Shown here piece by piece: positions 21,742 to 32,868 of a DNA stretch of 64,000 nucleotides. The first letter of the stretch is position 1, and each line of letters begins with the position of its first letter. The notes beneath the pieces are model-generated. The model did no database searches. It had not been told where the DNA came from and worked only from the letters and a program-made list of their open reading frames with translations. The translations under genes and the position numbers were made by a program. Source of the DNA: Zhengitettix transpicula (Eukaryota; Arthropoda; Insecta; Orthoptera; Tetrigidae); the NCBI GenBank assembly GCA_037074705.1, contig CM073590.1, forward strand, positions 35,921,895 to 35,985,894, in the 5' to 3' direction.

Positions 21742-22309
21742 TTTTTTTTTTAGGGCAACAGGCTACATGAGGGTGATCCACACTGGGCAACTCCCCTTTA
21801 ATAGCATAGGAAGGGATTTGAAAGGGGGGATGCGGAAGGGTAGAGGAAGGCAGCCAAGCGTTACTAGGGCCCCTTGGCTATATTTTAAGGATCCTACCCG
21901 GCATTCGCCTAAAGAAATGCAGGAAAAACCCTAGGAAAACCTGCATCGGGTAGGTCGGGCATTGGGTACTTGTCCCACGCCCTTCCGATAGCGGGAGAGG
22001 AGTTTGCTGTGGGGACGCAGCATTCCCTACTCCGTGCCTCGACCAGTTTAGGAGGCAGTTGGCCGACTATTCCAATGGGAATAGCAGACAACTCTTACCG
22101 TATGCCCAAGGTCTGTGACCCCGGAACATACACCTCTCAAAACAGGCCGAGGTGCCTCGGCTTGTGGGAACCTTAGTTCAAAAACAGAGAGGAAAAGGCA
22201 TTCCCAAAGGTAGCCCCTTCGTATCTCTCCTAAAAGGTTGTGCCTGCGAGAGAAGATTCCTCGCAGGTTACCTGCGAGAGAATCCTCTCGCAGGCTTTTC
22301 TGTGTGATG
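21742..22309 (-). repeat. Family P repeat, full length with exact TSD
   Basis: This is the reference copy: T10 and AGGGCAACAGGCTACATGAG at the left (its 3' end), then the full body, then paired CCTGCGAGAGAA/CTCTCGCAGG hairpins at 22245-22290. AGTGGCGGATG occurs at 21731-21741 and again at 22310-22320, an exact 11-bp TSD. The poly(A) tail plus a TSD of this size indicates insertion by LINE-type target-primed reverse transcription. No A/B boxes or protein-coding capacity are apparent. Confidence 0.92.
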
Positions 22310-22320
22310 AGTGGCGGATG

Positions 22321-24534
22321 ATGACTTGAATCCTTTTTCTATCATGTCTGGAGTCATTGGACTGCAGGTTTGATGAGAAGGGTGGACGGATGCTCAACAG
22401 TTTTTAAATTTTGCATTTGGAGACGAAGTGTTTATCCTGGATGATCGGGCAGTTATCTATCTCGATGTATTTAAATTAGTCAATAATGGCGCTCGAATGA
22501 TATGCCAACTGTTTTACTGACTCCAACTCGTAGTATTTATGTATTTACTAGCCTGCCTCGAAGTTTTACATGTCCCGATAAATTGCCGCTGCCTTCAATT
22601 TGACATGGACATGTACGAGCTTTCTTTCTTTATTCTTGAAACACCCCACAGATGCGTAGCTACTGTCTCATGTCTAGTTGCATTAAATTTGGCTGTTTCT
22701 AGAGAGAACAATATTTTTTTCTGTTTCTATAACTATTGTTAGGTCACCTAAAGTGGCAGCAATCACGTGCAATCCCTCTTTTCCATAGTCCGGTTGCCTT
22801 TAAGTCTCATACCATTCTTCTCCGTGTCACAATGACACTTCAGAACGAACACTAGATACTTCGAATGTTCAAGGATGCTTTGTTTGTATTGATAATCACA
22901 TCTAATGCGAGAATGAACGTTATTTTTCGTCGAACTTGGGATGCAAAGCGAGATCCAGTTGAAACTCGAACATTCAGCATTTTGACTGTTTGTTCAGTGC
23001 GCGTTTTTTATATTTCTTTCGAATTCGGCATGAATATTCTGTAAAATAATTGAAAGCGACTCATGTTTAAGGATTAGTATTTCATTTCTTGTTAACTTAT
23101 TTTTTCATTGCGGTTTAATTCCAGAGTATTTATAGAATTAATTCTAATGGCTCTCCGATAAACGAAGGACAAAGTTTCGAAGTGTGTTGGTGTCCAACCG
23201 CGGACAAGAATGGGAAACTTCATGTCTTCATGAACAACTCCAACGTGAAACTCTATACTTTCCTTGTTAATTTCTGTTGGACAACGTGGTTGAAGAATCA
23301 GGCCGTCCGACATTTTGGAATTTTACAAACTGAAGCTGCTAGAGCTAAGGAATGTGATTAAACAAGTAAATTAGAAGAAAGGAAACAATGTTTATCACAA
23401 ATATGTGTTCACTAATCATATTTACGTGGAAATGATCGCAGTCCAGACACATCCCAGTGATTTGATCATGGACTTCAATCAGACCCCGACATTTACCTGG
23501 ACCGTTGATTAAATATCAACGAAGATGAGAGAGCTCCAACGTTCGAACAGATTTAAACTCTATTTGTATGCGGGGAAAGAAGTGTTAATAAACACAGCTG
23601 GACACACAAGCCTGAACATATATTAACTAAAATAAACATAGAATTTTTGTTTTTCAGAACAGGCTACCGAGGCATTAGCAAGAGGTATCTCATATTTAAT
23701 CACTCACACACAGTCGCTCAATCTTTCTACTTTAGTTATTTCCAAAACTTAAATAATTTAAAGCGAGAAATGTTATCAAACATGCATAGTAAACTTTTGT
23801 ATGTCCCCCAAATTGGACATCATGTGACTTCCAGTCTGTAACTTATACCCAACCATAGATAAAAAAAAGTCATGTATCAGATGCGAATTTCGGAATCTAA
23901 ATTCCATTATTTTATGTGCATGGTGGAAATAATTGAGACGTTTACAGCTTCTAGAAAGACTTCTAGCTTTGGAACTGCTCAGTTTCCTGTCATTACTACG
24001 AGTGGAGTTGGAAAAGTCTGCCAAGTACCGAGTAATTGTGCTTGATGAGTGTTTTGCGGAGAGTCTGGCCGCTCCTGAATTAATACCTCCTGCAATGAAC
24101 TCAGCACTTCACGCTGATTAGCTTTCCTTTCACAAGCTTTGTTGCAGTTAAATGACTCATAACTGTCAGCAATCATTCTGGTTTCCAATGCTTCTTCGTT
24201 AGCAAATACGACTGCACTTCAATTTGATGAGTTCTAAAGTTCTGAAATTTCATAGCTGAATGGTGCTAATTTTTTTATTTATCACGGCACGATATCAGTA
24301 AAACACAACAGTATTTTTGTGTATCATTTGTGTGAAAACTTGGATCGTGTATGCAATATCGAATTTGTAATAAACTATAATTAAATCTAACGTGAAAACG
24401 ACAATAATTCATTATTATGTTCGTTCTGCATATAAATTTCAGTCGATGAAATATGTTTTCGAAGTTTTTTTTCTCATTATATGCAGGTTAAATAACGAAA
24501 ATAACTAAGATGAAAAATTTACGATTGATTGAGA
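22321..24534. other. Unassigned single-copy sequence
   Basis: No known motif in any of the 60-82 codon ORFs. The minus-strand ORF at 23092-23313 (MSDGLILQPRCPTEINKESI...) has a reasonable composition but no recognisable domain, splice context or repeat match. Confidence 0.4.
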
Positions 24535-24690
24535 ATTAATAATAAGAAAGATAGCCAAATACAGACGAAAGAGGTGATAATATATATACCACAACTTTTC
24601 TGGACGCTTTGTTCCTTTCTCCAAATGCAGAAGAAACGCAGAAAAGCCTAGCGAGACAACTGCACAAAGCCTTGTCAGGATTATTGGTCA
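24535..24690 (-). mobile_element. Penelope-like element terminal segment, degenerate
   Basis: AAGAAAGATAGCCAAATACA, GTGATAATATATATACC and the rest follow the PLE terminal order on the minus strand. The hammerhead core is broken (TTTGGAGA instead of CUGANGA) and stem III is altered (GAAAAGTT). Confidence 0.65.
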
Positions 24691-25344
24691 CCCAGTAAAT
24701 TTTCCTTATGCACAGATGCTACCCTCTCTCCGCGTTAGATAGTTGTTGAGCATGTGGTTATTCCGCGCTGCTTCACTCCATCAATCTGCGCCACACGCCG
24801 TCGATTGTGACGTGTGCTATAGTACATGAGAACCACTTCAATTTCTGGATTTCACCACATAATTTTGGTTTGTTGATGTACTAACGTTAAATTTATTAAA
24901 AAAGTGTAGAATGTCAGGAAAATTGATACAATCTTTTTAGCAGCATCATCTTTCTTAATTTTATACTTCAATACACGTATACGAATACATTCGTATACTT
25001 TCAACTTCGTATTCTAATATTTATCGTCCTGTGTGCCGATGTATTATAGAAAATTTCATGATATTTATCTGACATGTAAGTCTAACACATTAAAGCCATA
25101 AGTCAGAATATGGATATTTAATGCACTTTTAAGTTCAATCATTACTATTACAGTGAATTTATGTATAAAAAACTGACAAACAAATTTTCGTCCCGAATTA
25201 AGGACTTCATTACGTTAAATGAGGAGAGTGATGCAAAATTTTATATATCAATAGAATATGGTGTATATATTATTTTATTCTTGATGTTATCGCAGTTAAA
25301 GTAAGATTATTTGGATTGCCAAATAAATACCCTTCTAAGGTTCC
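24691..25344. other. Unassigned AT-rich sequence
   Basis: Nothing recognised. Confidence 0.4.
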
Positions 25345-25505
25345 CACAATAGGATTTTCCCTGCATCACTTTCAGGCGAATTGCCGGGTAGGATCCTTAA
25401 ACTACGGCCCGTGGGCCCTTGGCTACCTTCCTTCACCTTTCCGCATTCCCCCTTTCAGTCCCGTTCATACGCTATAAGAGGGAGTTGTCACATTGTGGAT
25501 TAGCC
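25345..25505 (+). repeat. Family P fragment
   Basis: GATTTTCCCTGCATCACTTT, GCCGGGTAGGATCCTTAAAC, CCTTGGCTACCTTCC and TATAAGAGGGAGTTGTCACA follow family order. It has no poly(A). Confidence 0.8.
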
Positions 25506-25539
25506 TATACATAATCTTTCTACACCTTATTCTTCGTTC

Positions 25540-25888
25540 CTACAAGCCGAGGCTAGTCGGCCGGTTTTGAGAGGTGTATTTTCCGGAGTCACAGACCTTG
25601 GGCATACGGTAAAAGTTGTTCGGTGTTTCCATTGAAACATTCGATCAGCTGCCTCCTAAACTGGTCCTATCGGAAGGGCGTGGGACATGTACCAAGAACC
25701 CAACCTACCTGACGCAGGTTTTATAGTGTTGGACGTGCATTACTTTTAAGGGAGTTCCGTGTAGGATCCTAAAACTATGGCCCGGGGGAACTAGTTGACA
25801 CTTGGCTACCTTCCGTCTCCCCCCTTTCAAATCCATTCCTATGCTATTAAAGGGTTTATGCCACAACGTGTAGCCTGTTACTTATAAA
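25540..25888 (+). repeat. Family P repeat with internal deletion
   Basis: It runs from ACAAGCCGAGGC through GTCACAGACCTTGGGCATAC to GTAGCCTGTTACTTATAAAA. A segment of about 50 bp between CCTAAACTGGTC and CTATCGGAAGGG is missing relative to other copies. Confidence 0.82.
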
Positions 25889-25999
25889 ACGGTCGTTTGT
25901 AAGAAATGTTTACATGCCATATTTTTATTAAGCTACATTTTCACATTCTATCACTTTATGAAGTCAGTATGAGACATTGTGGGTCTCTTTTATATAGTA

Positions 26000-27793
26000 C
26001 TAGCTGGGTGCCCGGCGTTGCCCGAGATGTCATTTATCTATAACCATCCATAAGACTCCAGTTTTGGTTACTTTTGCGCTATTTTTATGTAAAGCACCTC
26101 GAACCCTATCCTTAAATGTGCTAACCTCCCATGCCGAAGGGGGATGAAGTCATTGACTAAATATATCGGCCGTTTTTACATGTTAGAAGATGACCACCCC
26201 CACAAATATGGGATAATGAAAAAGAATGTATTCCACGCAAAAATCGGCCGATTACATTGTCTGAAAATTTATTCCCCCGCCCAACACCTCCCAAACCCGT
26301 CGCGTTACCCAGGTTGTCACAATTAGATTCAGCGACATTCATAGTCTCGGAATTGATTCGAATCTCGGTTGTTTTTGCGGGATTTTATTTAACGTACCTC
26401 CTCGCCACCCCTAAGCTTGCTCCCCTCACAGGGGTTAAATTATACACAAACAACATCGGTATAAATACTTTCAAAGTAATTAATCCCAGGAAATAATTAT
26501 TGCAAATGTCGACCGTTTAACATGTTTGAAATTTTTCACCCCCGACCACTCCCGCTTCGGGGACTTAAACGGTCAAGTTTAATGTCATAATTAAACTCAG
26601 TGACAATCCTGATAGTTTCTGGTTTATTTTTATCTAATGCTACTTCCACTTCAACTCTTAAGGGTGCACCCTTCCGAGTCCGAAAGGGGTTGAAATTAAA
26701 CACAGAGAACATGTAGGGAAATTTTATTAATCTAATTCATCCCGAAATATATTTAATCGACGCAAAAAACAGCCGGTAACTAATCCCAACCCATCCGATA
26801 CCCAAGCGTTGTCCAGATTGTCATAAATAAATTCAGGGACATCCATGACCTTCGATTTGACTCGAATCTCGGTTGTTTTCCCGTTATTTTCAAGGAAATT
26901 AATTAAACTCAGTGACAATCCCGATAGTTTCTGGTTTCTTTTTATGTAATGCTACTTCACGCCCACCCTTAAATGTGCACCCTTATGAGTCCGAAAGGGG
27001 TTGAAATTATACACAGAGAATGTATGGAAATTTTATTAATGTAATTCATCCCGAAATATATTTAATCGACGCAAAACACAGCCGGTCAACTCATCCCAAC
27101 CCAGCCGATACCCGCGCGTTGTACAGATTGTCATAAATAAATTCAGGGACATCCATTACCTTCGATTTGACTCGAATATCGGTTGTTTTCCCGTTATTTT
27201 CAAAGAAATCCCCTCCAGCCCCACCCCTATCATGCCTACAAAAAACATCGGTAGAAATACTATCAACGTAATTGGTCCCGGCATTTATTTATTCCACGCT
27301 AATATCGATGATTTAATATGTTAGAAAATTTCCATCCCATCCACTCCCGCCTCTCGGGGCTAAATGGGCAATTTGATGCTATAATTGAACTGGACAACAT
27401 CCATAACCTTGGATTTTACTTCAATCTCGGTTGTATTCGCGTTATTTTATTGCAGCGTTCCTCCACCCAACACCTAAAAGTGCTCTACTGATAATCCCGA
27501 CCCGCTTTTGGGGGTAGAAACACTATCAATATCTGTGAACTCTAAAAATATTTATCCGACTGAAATATCGACTGTTTTAGCATGTTTAAATATTTCAACC
27601 CCCGTGCAACCCCGCTTCTGGGGGTGGTAGACATGTCTCACCCCGACAATGTTTTTTTCCTGGTCGTAAAGAACACGTGTACGGTATTTGGTGAAATTTG
27701 CTCTACCGGTGTAGATTTGTATAACGAACATACAAATATACAAACAAACAAACATACAAACAAACATACATACACTCTTTTTTATTTATAAGA
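26000..27793 (-). mobile_element. Helitron-like element H1, both termini intact
   Basis: On the minus strand it starts TCTTATAAATAAAAAAGAGTG (27793 leftward), followed by a TATGTTTG microsatellite, and ends GGCACCCAGCTAG at 26000. The flanking bases give A|TC...CTAG|T, the Helitron insertion signature without TSD. The inside holds one 281-bp unit beside the 5' end, tandem blocks of about 310 bp (26600-27190) containing GACAATCCxGATAGTTTCTG, and the 3'-terminal block. There is no Rep/helicase coding sequence, so it is non-autonomous. A GC-rich segment precedes CTAG but forms only a weak hairpin. Confidence 0.78.
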
Positions 27794-28918
27794 TATAAAA
27801 ACTTTTTAAAAGAGTATAAAAAGCAATGGTTCTGAAACACTTTTATTTTTGACTAAACGTCGTTATTAATGGAAACAACATCGATTAAAATAGTATGAAC
27901 AACACCACCCCTAAATCTGCTACTTTCCCGTGGTGGAAAGGGTTGAATTTTTACTCATATCACATTGGAAGAAACACTATCAATCTAGTTTTCCCATAAA
28001 CACATAACATTTTGGCAGTTTTAGAATAATAGACAATTCTCACCCTCAGCCCTAAGCAAGCTCGCCACTAATGTGTAAAGGGATTTATATTTTCAACAAC
28101 ACCCATTAAAATAGTATTCACGTAATTCTCCTCCAAGAACGCGCAAGAACTGACTATTTATCTTCCCTTCCAACCCCCACCCTTTCGGGTTAAATGGGCA
28201 ATTAAAAATATTTATCCGAAGTAAACTCACTGACATCCATAACCTTCGATTTGACTCCAAACTCGGTTGTATTCGCGTTATTTTTCAGTAAAGCAACTCC
28301 ACCCCAAACCCTAAGGGTGTCCTTTTCCCAGGGCGTAGGAGATGAATATTATATTCAAATAATATCGGTAGAAACACAATCAATATCCTTGACCCCGAAA
28401 ATATTTATCCAAATCTAATACCTGCTGTTTTAGCATGTTTAAGTATTTCAACCCCCGTCCACCCCCGCTTCTGGGGTTGGTAGATGCGTCTCATCCCGAC
28501 GGTGTTTGTTTCCTGGTCGTAAAGAACACGTGTACGAAATTTGGTGAAATTTGCTCCAGCGGTGTAGATTTGTACTCTCCACCCCAAACGCTAGGGGTGC
28601 TCTTTCCCCAGGGTGTAGAGGTTGAAAATTATATTCAGATATCATTAGTGGAAAGACTATAAATACCTTTGACCCCTAAAAATATTTATCCGACTAAAAT
28701 ATCGGCAGTTTTAGCATGTTTAAATATTTCAACCCCCGTGCACCCCCGCTTGTGGGGGTGGTAGACATGTCTCACCCCAACAGTGTTTGTTTCCTGGTCG
28801 TAGAGAACACGTGTACGAAATTTGGTGAAATTTGCTCTAACGGTGTAGATTTGTATAACGAACATACAAATATACAAACATACAAACAAACATACAAACA
28901 AACATACATACACTCTTT
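27794..28918 (-). mobile_element. Helitron-like element H2, 3' terminus missing
   Basis: It has the microsatellite 5' end at 28860-28918 and two 281-bp units, then a block with CACCCCTAAATCTGCTACTT and TAAACGTCGTTATTAATGG that directly abuts the 5' end of H1. No CTAG terminus lies between them. The 5' tip is slightly shortened (CTCTTTT then unrelated sequence). Confidence 0.7.
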
Positions 28919-29059
28919 TGGCAGAATTTAAACAATCAAAGAACACAAAATTTACATTTACTTTATAAGGAAATCGATGCGTCTAAACATAGACGAAATT
29001 TATTAATGAAGAAATTTATACTAAAAGATTGAGTTTAAACAATTTCATTTTATCAATAA
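28919..29059. other. Non-Helitron spacer in the array
   Basis: 141 bp of AT-rich sequence without match to the Helitron blocks separates H2 and H3. Confidence 0.5.
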
Positions 29060-30904
29060 CTAGCTGGGTGCCCGGCAATGCCCGAGATGTCATTTATCTA
29101 TAACCATCCATAAGACTCCAATTTTGGTTACTTTTGCGCTATTTTTATGTAAAGCTCCTCGAACTCTATCCCTAAATGTGCTCACCTCCCATGCCGAAGG
29201 GGGATGAAGTCATTGACTAAATATATCGGCCGTTTTTACATGTTAGAAGATGACCACCCCCACAAATATGCGATAATGAAAAGGAATGTATTCCACGCAA
29301 AAATCGGCCGTTACATTGTCTGAAAATTTATTCCCCCGCCCATCTTCTCCCAAACCCGTCGCGTTACCCAGGTTGTCACAATTAGATTCAGCGACATTCA
29401 TAGTCTCGGAATTGATTCGATTCTCGGTTGTTTTTGCGGGATTTTATTTAACGTACCTCCACCCCACCCCTAAGCTTGCTCTCCTCACAGGGGTTAAATT
29501 ATACACAATCAACATCGGTATAAATACGATCAAAGTAATTAACCCGAGGAAATAATTATCGCAAATATCGACCGTTTAACATGTTTGAAATTTTTCACTC
29601 CCGACCACTCCCGCATCGGGGACTTAAACGGTCAAGTTTAAGGTCATAATTAAACTCAGTGACAATCCTGAAAGTTTCTGGTTTATTTTTATCTAATGCT
29701 ACTTCACGCCCACCCTTCCGAGTCCGAAAGGGGTTGAAATTACACACAGAGAACATGTAGGGAAATTTTATTAATCTAATTCATCCCGAAATATATTTAA
29801 TTGACGCAAAAAACAGCCGGTCAACTCATCCCAACCCAGCCGATACCCGCGCGTTGTCCAGATTGTCATAAATAAATTCAGGGACATCCATTACCTTCGA
29901 TTTGACTCGAATCTCGGTTGTTTTCCCGTTATTTTCAAGGAAATTAATTAAACTCAGTGACAATCCCGATACCGGTATAGATTTGTATTCTCCACCCCAA
30001 ACGCTAGGGGTGCTCTTTTCCCAGGCTGTAGAGGTTAAAATTATATTCAGATATCATCAGTGGAAAGACTATAAATATCTTTGACCCCTAAAAATATTTA
30101 TCCGACTGAAATATCGACTGTTTTAGCATGTTCAAATATTTCCACAACCGTCCACCCCCGCTTCTGGGGTTGGTAGACGCGTTTCTCCCCGACAGTGTTG
30201 TTTTCCTGGTCGCAAAGAACCCGTGTACGAAATTTGGTGAAATTTTCTCCAGCGGTGTAGATTTGTATTCTCCACCCCAAACGCTAGGGGTGCTCTTTCC
30301 CCAGGGTGTAGCGGTTGAAAATTATATTCAGATACTATCAGTGGAAAGACTATAAATATCTTTGACCCCTAAAAATTTTTGACCGACTGAAATATAGACT
30401 GTTTTAGCATGTTCAAATATTTCCACCCCCGTCCACCCCCGCTTCTGGGGGTGGTAGACATGTCTCACCCCGACAGTGTTTGTTTCCTGGTCGTAAAGAA
30501 CACGTGTACGAAATTTGGTGAAATTTGCTCTACCGGTATAGATTTGTATTCTCCACTCCAAACCCTAAGGGTGCGCTTTTCCCAGGGTGTAGGGGATGAA
30601 AATTATATTCATAAAACATCGGTAGAAAACCATCAATATCTTGGACCCCTAAAAATTATTATCCGTCTAAAATACCGGCTGTTTTAGCATGATTAAATAT
30701 TTCAACCCCCGTCCACCCCCGCTTCTGGGGGTGGTAGACATGTCTCACCCTGACAGTGTTTGTTTCCTGGTCGTAAAGAACACGTGTACGAAATTTGGTG
30801 AAATTTGCTCTCCCGGTATAGATTTGTATAACGAACATACAAATATACAAACATACAAACAAACATACAAACAAACATACATACACTCTTTTTTATTTAT
30901 AAGA
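29060..30904 (-). mobile_element. Helitron-like element H3, both termini present
   Basis: It ends CTAG at 29060 (preceded by A) and begins TCTTATAAATAAAA at 30904. It has the same block order as H1 but three 281-bp units (30128, 30409, 30689) next to the 5' microsatellite. One 310-bp block copy is shortened, with a direct jump at about 29970 into unit sequence. Confidence 0.75.
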
Positions 30905-32868
30905 TGCCCGGCGTTGCCCGAGATGTCATTTATCTATAACCATCCATAAGACTCCAATTTTGGTTACTTTTGCGCTATTTTTATGTAAAGCTCCTCGAAT
31001 CCTATCCCTAAATGTGCTCACCTCCCATGCCGAAGGGGGATGAAGTCATTGACTAAATATATCGGCCGTTTTTACATGTTAGAAGATGACCACCCCCACA
31101 AATATGGGATAATGAAAAAGAATGTATTCCACGCAAAAATCGGCCGATTACATTGTCTGAAAATTTATTCCCCCGCCCAACACCTCCCAAACCCGTCGCG
31201 TTACCCAGGTTGTCACAATTAGATTCAGCGACATTCATAGTCTCGGAATTGATTCGAATCTCGGTTGTTTTTGCGGGATTTTATTTAACGTACCTCCACG
31301 CCACCCCTAAGCTTGCTCTCCTCACAGGGGTTAAATTATACACAAACAACATCGGTATAAATACTTTCAAAGTAATTAATCCCAGGAAATAATTATCGCA
31401 AATATCGACCGTTTAACATGTTTGAAATTTTTCACCCCCGACCACTCCCGGTTCGGGGACTTAAACGGTCAAGTTTAATGTCATAATTAAACTCAGCGAC
31501 AATCCTGATAGTTTCTGGTTTATTTTTATCTAATGCTACTTCCACGCCAACTCTTAAGGGTGCACCCTTCCGAGTCCGAAAGGGGTTGAAATTATACACA
31601 GAGAACATGTAGGGAAATTTTATTAATCTAATTCATCCCGAAATATATTTAATCGACGCAAAAAACAGCCGGTAACTCATCCCAACCCATCCGATACCCA
31701 AGCGTTGTCCAGATTGTCATAAATAAATTCAGGGACATCCATGACCTTCGATTTGACTTGAATCTCGGTTGTTTTCCCATTATTTTCAAGGAAATTAATT
31801 AAACTCAGTGACAATCCCGATAGTTTCTGGTTTCTTTTTATGTAATGCTACTTCACGCCCACCCTTAAGGGTGCACCCTTATTAGTCCGTAAAGGGTTGA
31901 AATTATACACAGAGAACATGTAGGGAAATTTTATTAATCTAATTCATCCCGAAATATATTTAATTGACGCAAAAAACAGCCGGTCAACTCATCCCAACCC
32001 AGCCGATACCCGCGCGTTGTCCATATTGTCATATATAAATTCAGGGACATCCATTACCTTTGATTTGACTCGAATCTCGGTTGTTTTCTCGTTATTTTCA
32101 AGGCAATCCCCTCCAGCCCCACCCCTATCATGCCTACAAACAACATCGGTCAATGGTCCCGGCATTTATTTATTCCACGCTAATATCGATGATTTAATAT
32201 GTTTGAAAATTTCCATCCCATGCACTCCCGCCTCTCGGGGCTAAATGGGCAATTTGATGCTATAATTGAACTGAACAACATCCATAACCTTGGATTTTAC
32301 TCCAATCTCGGTTGTATTCGCGTTATTTTATTGCAGCGTTCCTCCACCCACCACCTAAAAGTGCTCTACTGATAATCCCGACCCGCTTCTGGGGATGGTA
32401 GACGCGTCTCACCCCGACAGTGTTTGTTTCCTGGTCGCAAAGAACACGTGTACGAAATTTGGTGAAATTTGCTCCAGCGGTGTAGATTTGTACTCTCCAC
32501 CCCAAACGCTAGGTGTGGTCTTTCCCCAGGGTGTAGGGGAAGAAAATTATGTTCAGAAAACATCTGTAGAAACACCATCAATACCTTGGACCCCTAAAAA
32601 TTATTATCCGACTAAAATATCGGCTGTTTTAGCATGTTTAAATATTTCAACCCCCGTGCAACACCGCTTCTGCGGGTGGTAGACATCTCTCACCCCAACA
32701 GTGTTTGTTTCCTGGTCGTAAAGAACACGTGTACGAAATTTGGTGAAATTTGCTCTACCGGTGTAGATTTGTATAACGAACATACAAATATACAAACATA
32801 CAAATATACAAACATACAAATATACAAACATACAAACATACATACATACATACACTCATTATTTATAA
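30905..32868 (-). mobile_element. Helitron-like element H4, head-to-tail with H3
   Basis: Its 3' block follows H3's 5' end with no spacer, but the last nine bases (through CTAG) are missing: the junction reads TTTATAAGATGCCCGGCGTT. Nearly all of 30905-31800 matches 26009-26900. It ends in a long ACATACAAATATACAA tract at 32775-32860. Confidence 0.72.

Noticed and set aside
1311..22176. Family P ORFs (GGSWPTIPMGIADNSYR-type) as conserved proteins
   Set aside because: They are open on both strands of a poly(A)-tailed repeat, and frames differ or break between copies. Recurrence reflects repeated DNA.
21742..22309. Family P as a 7SL-, 5S- or tRNA-derived SINE
   Set aside because: No A/B boxes or recognisable parent RNA could be found at the 5' end.
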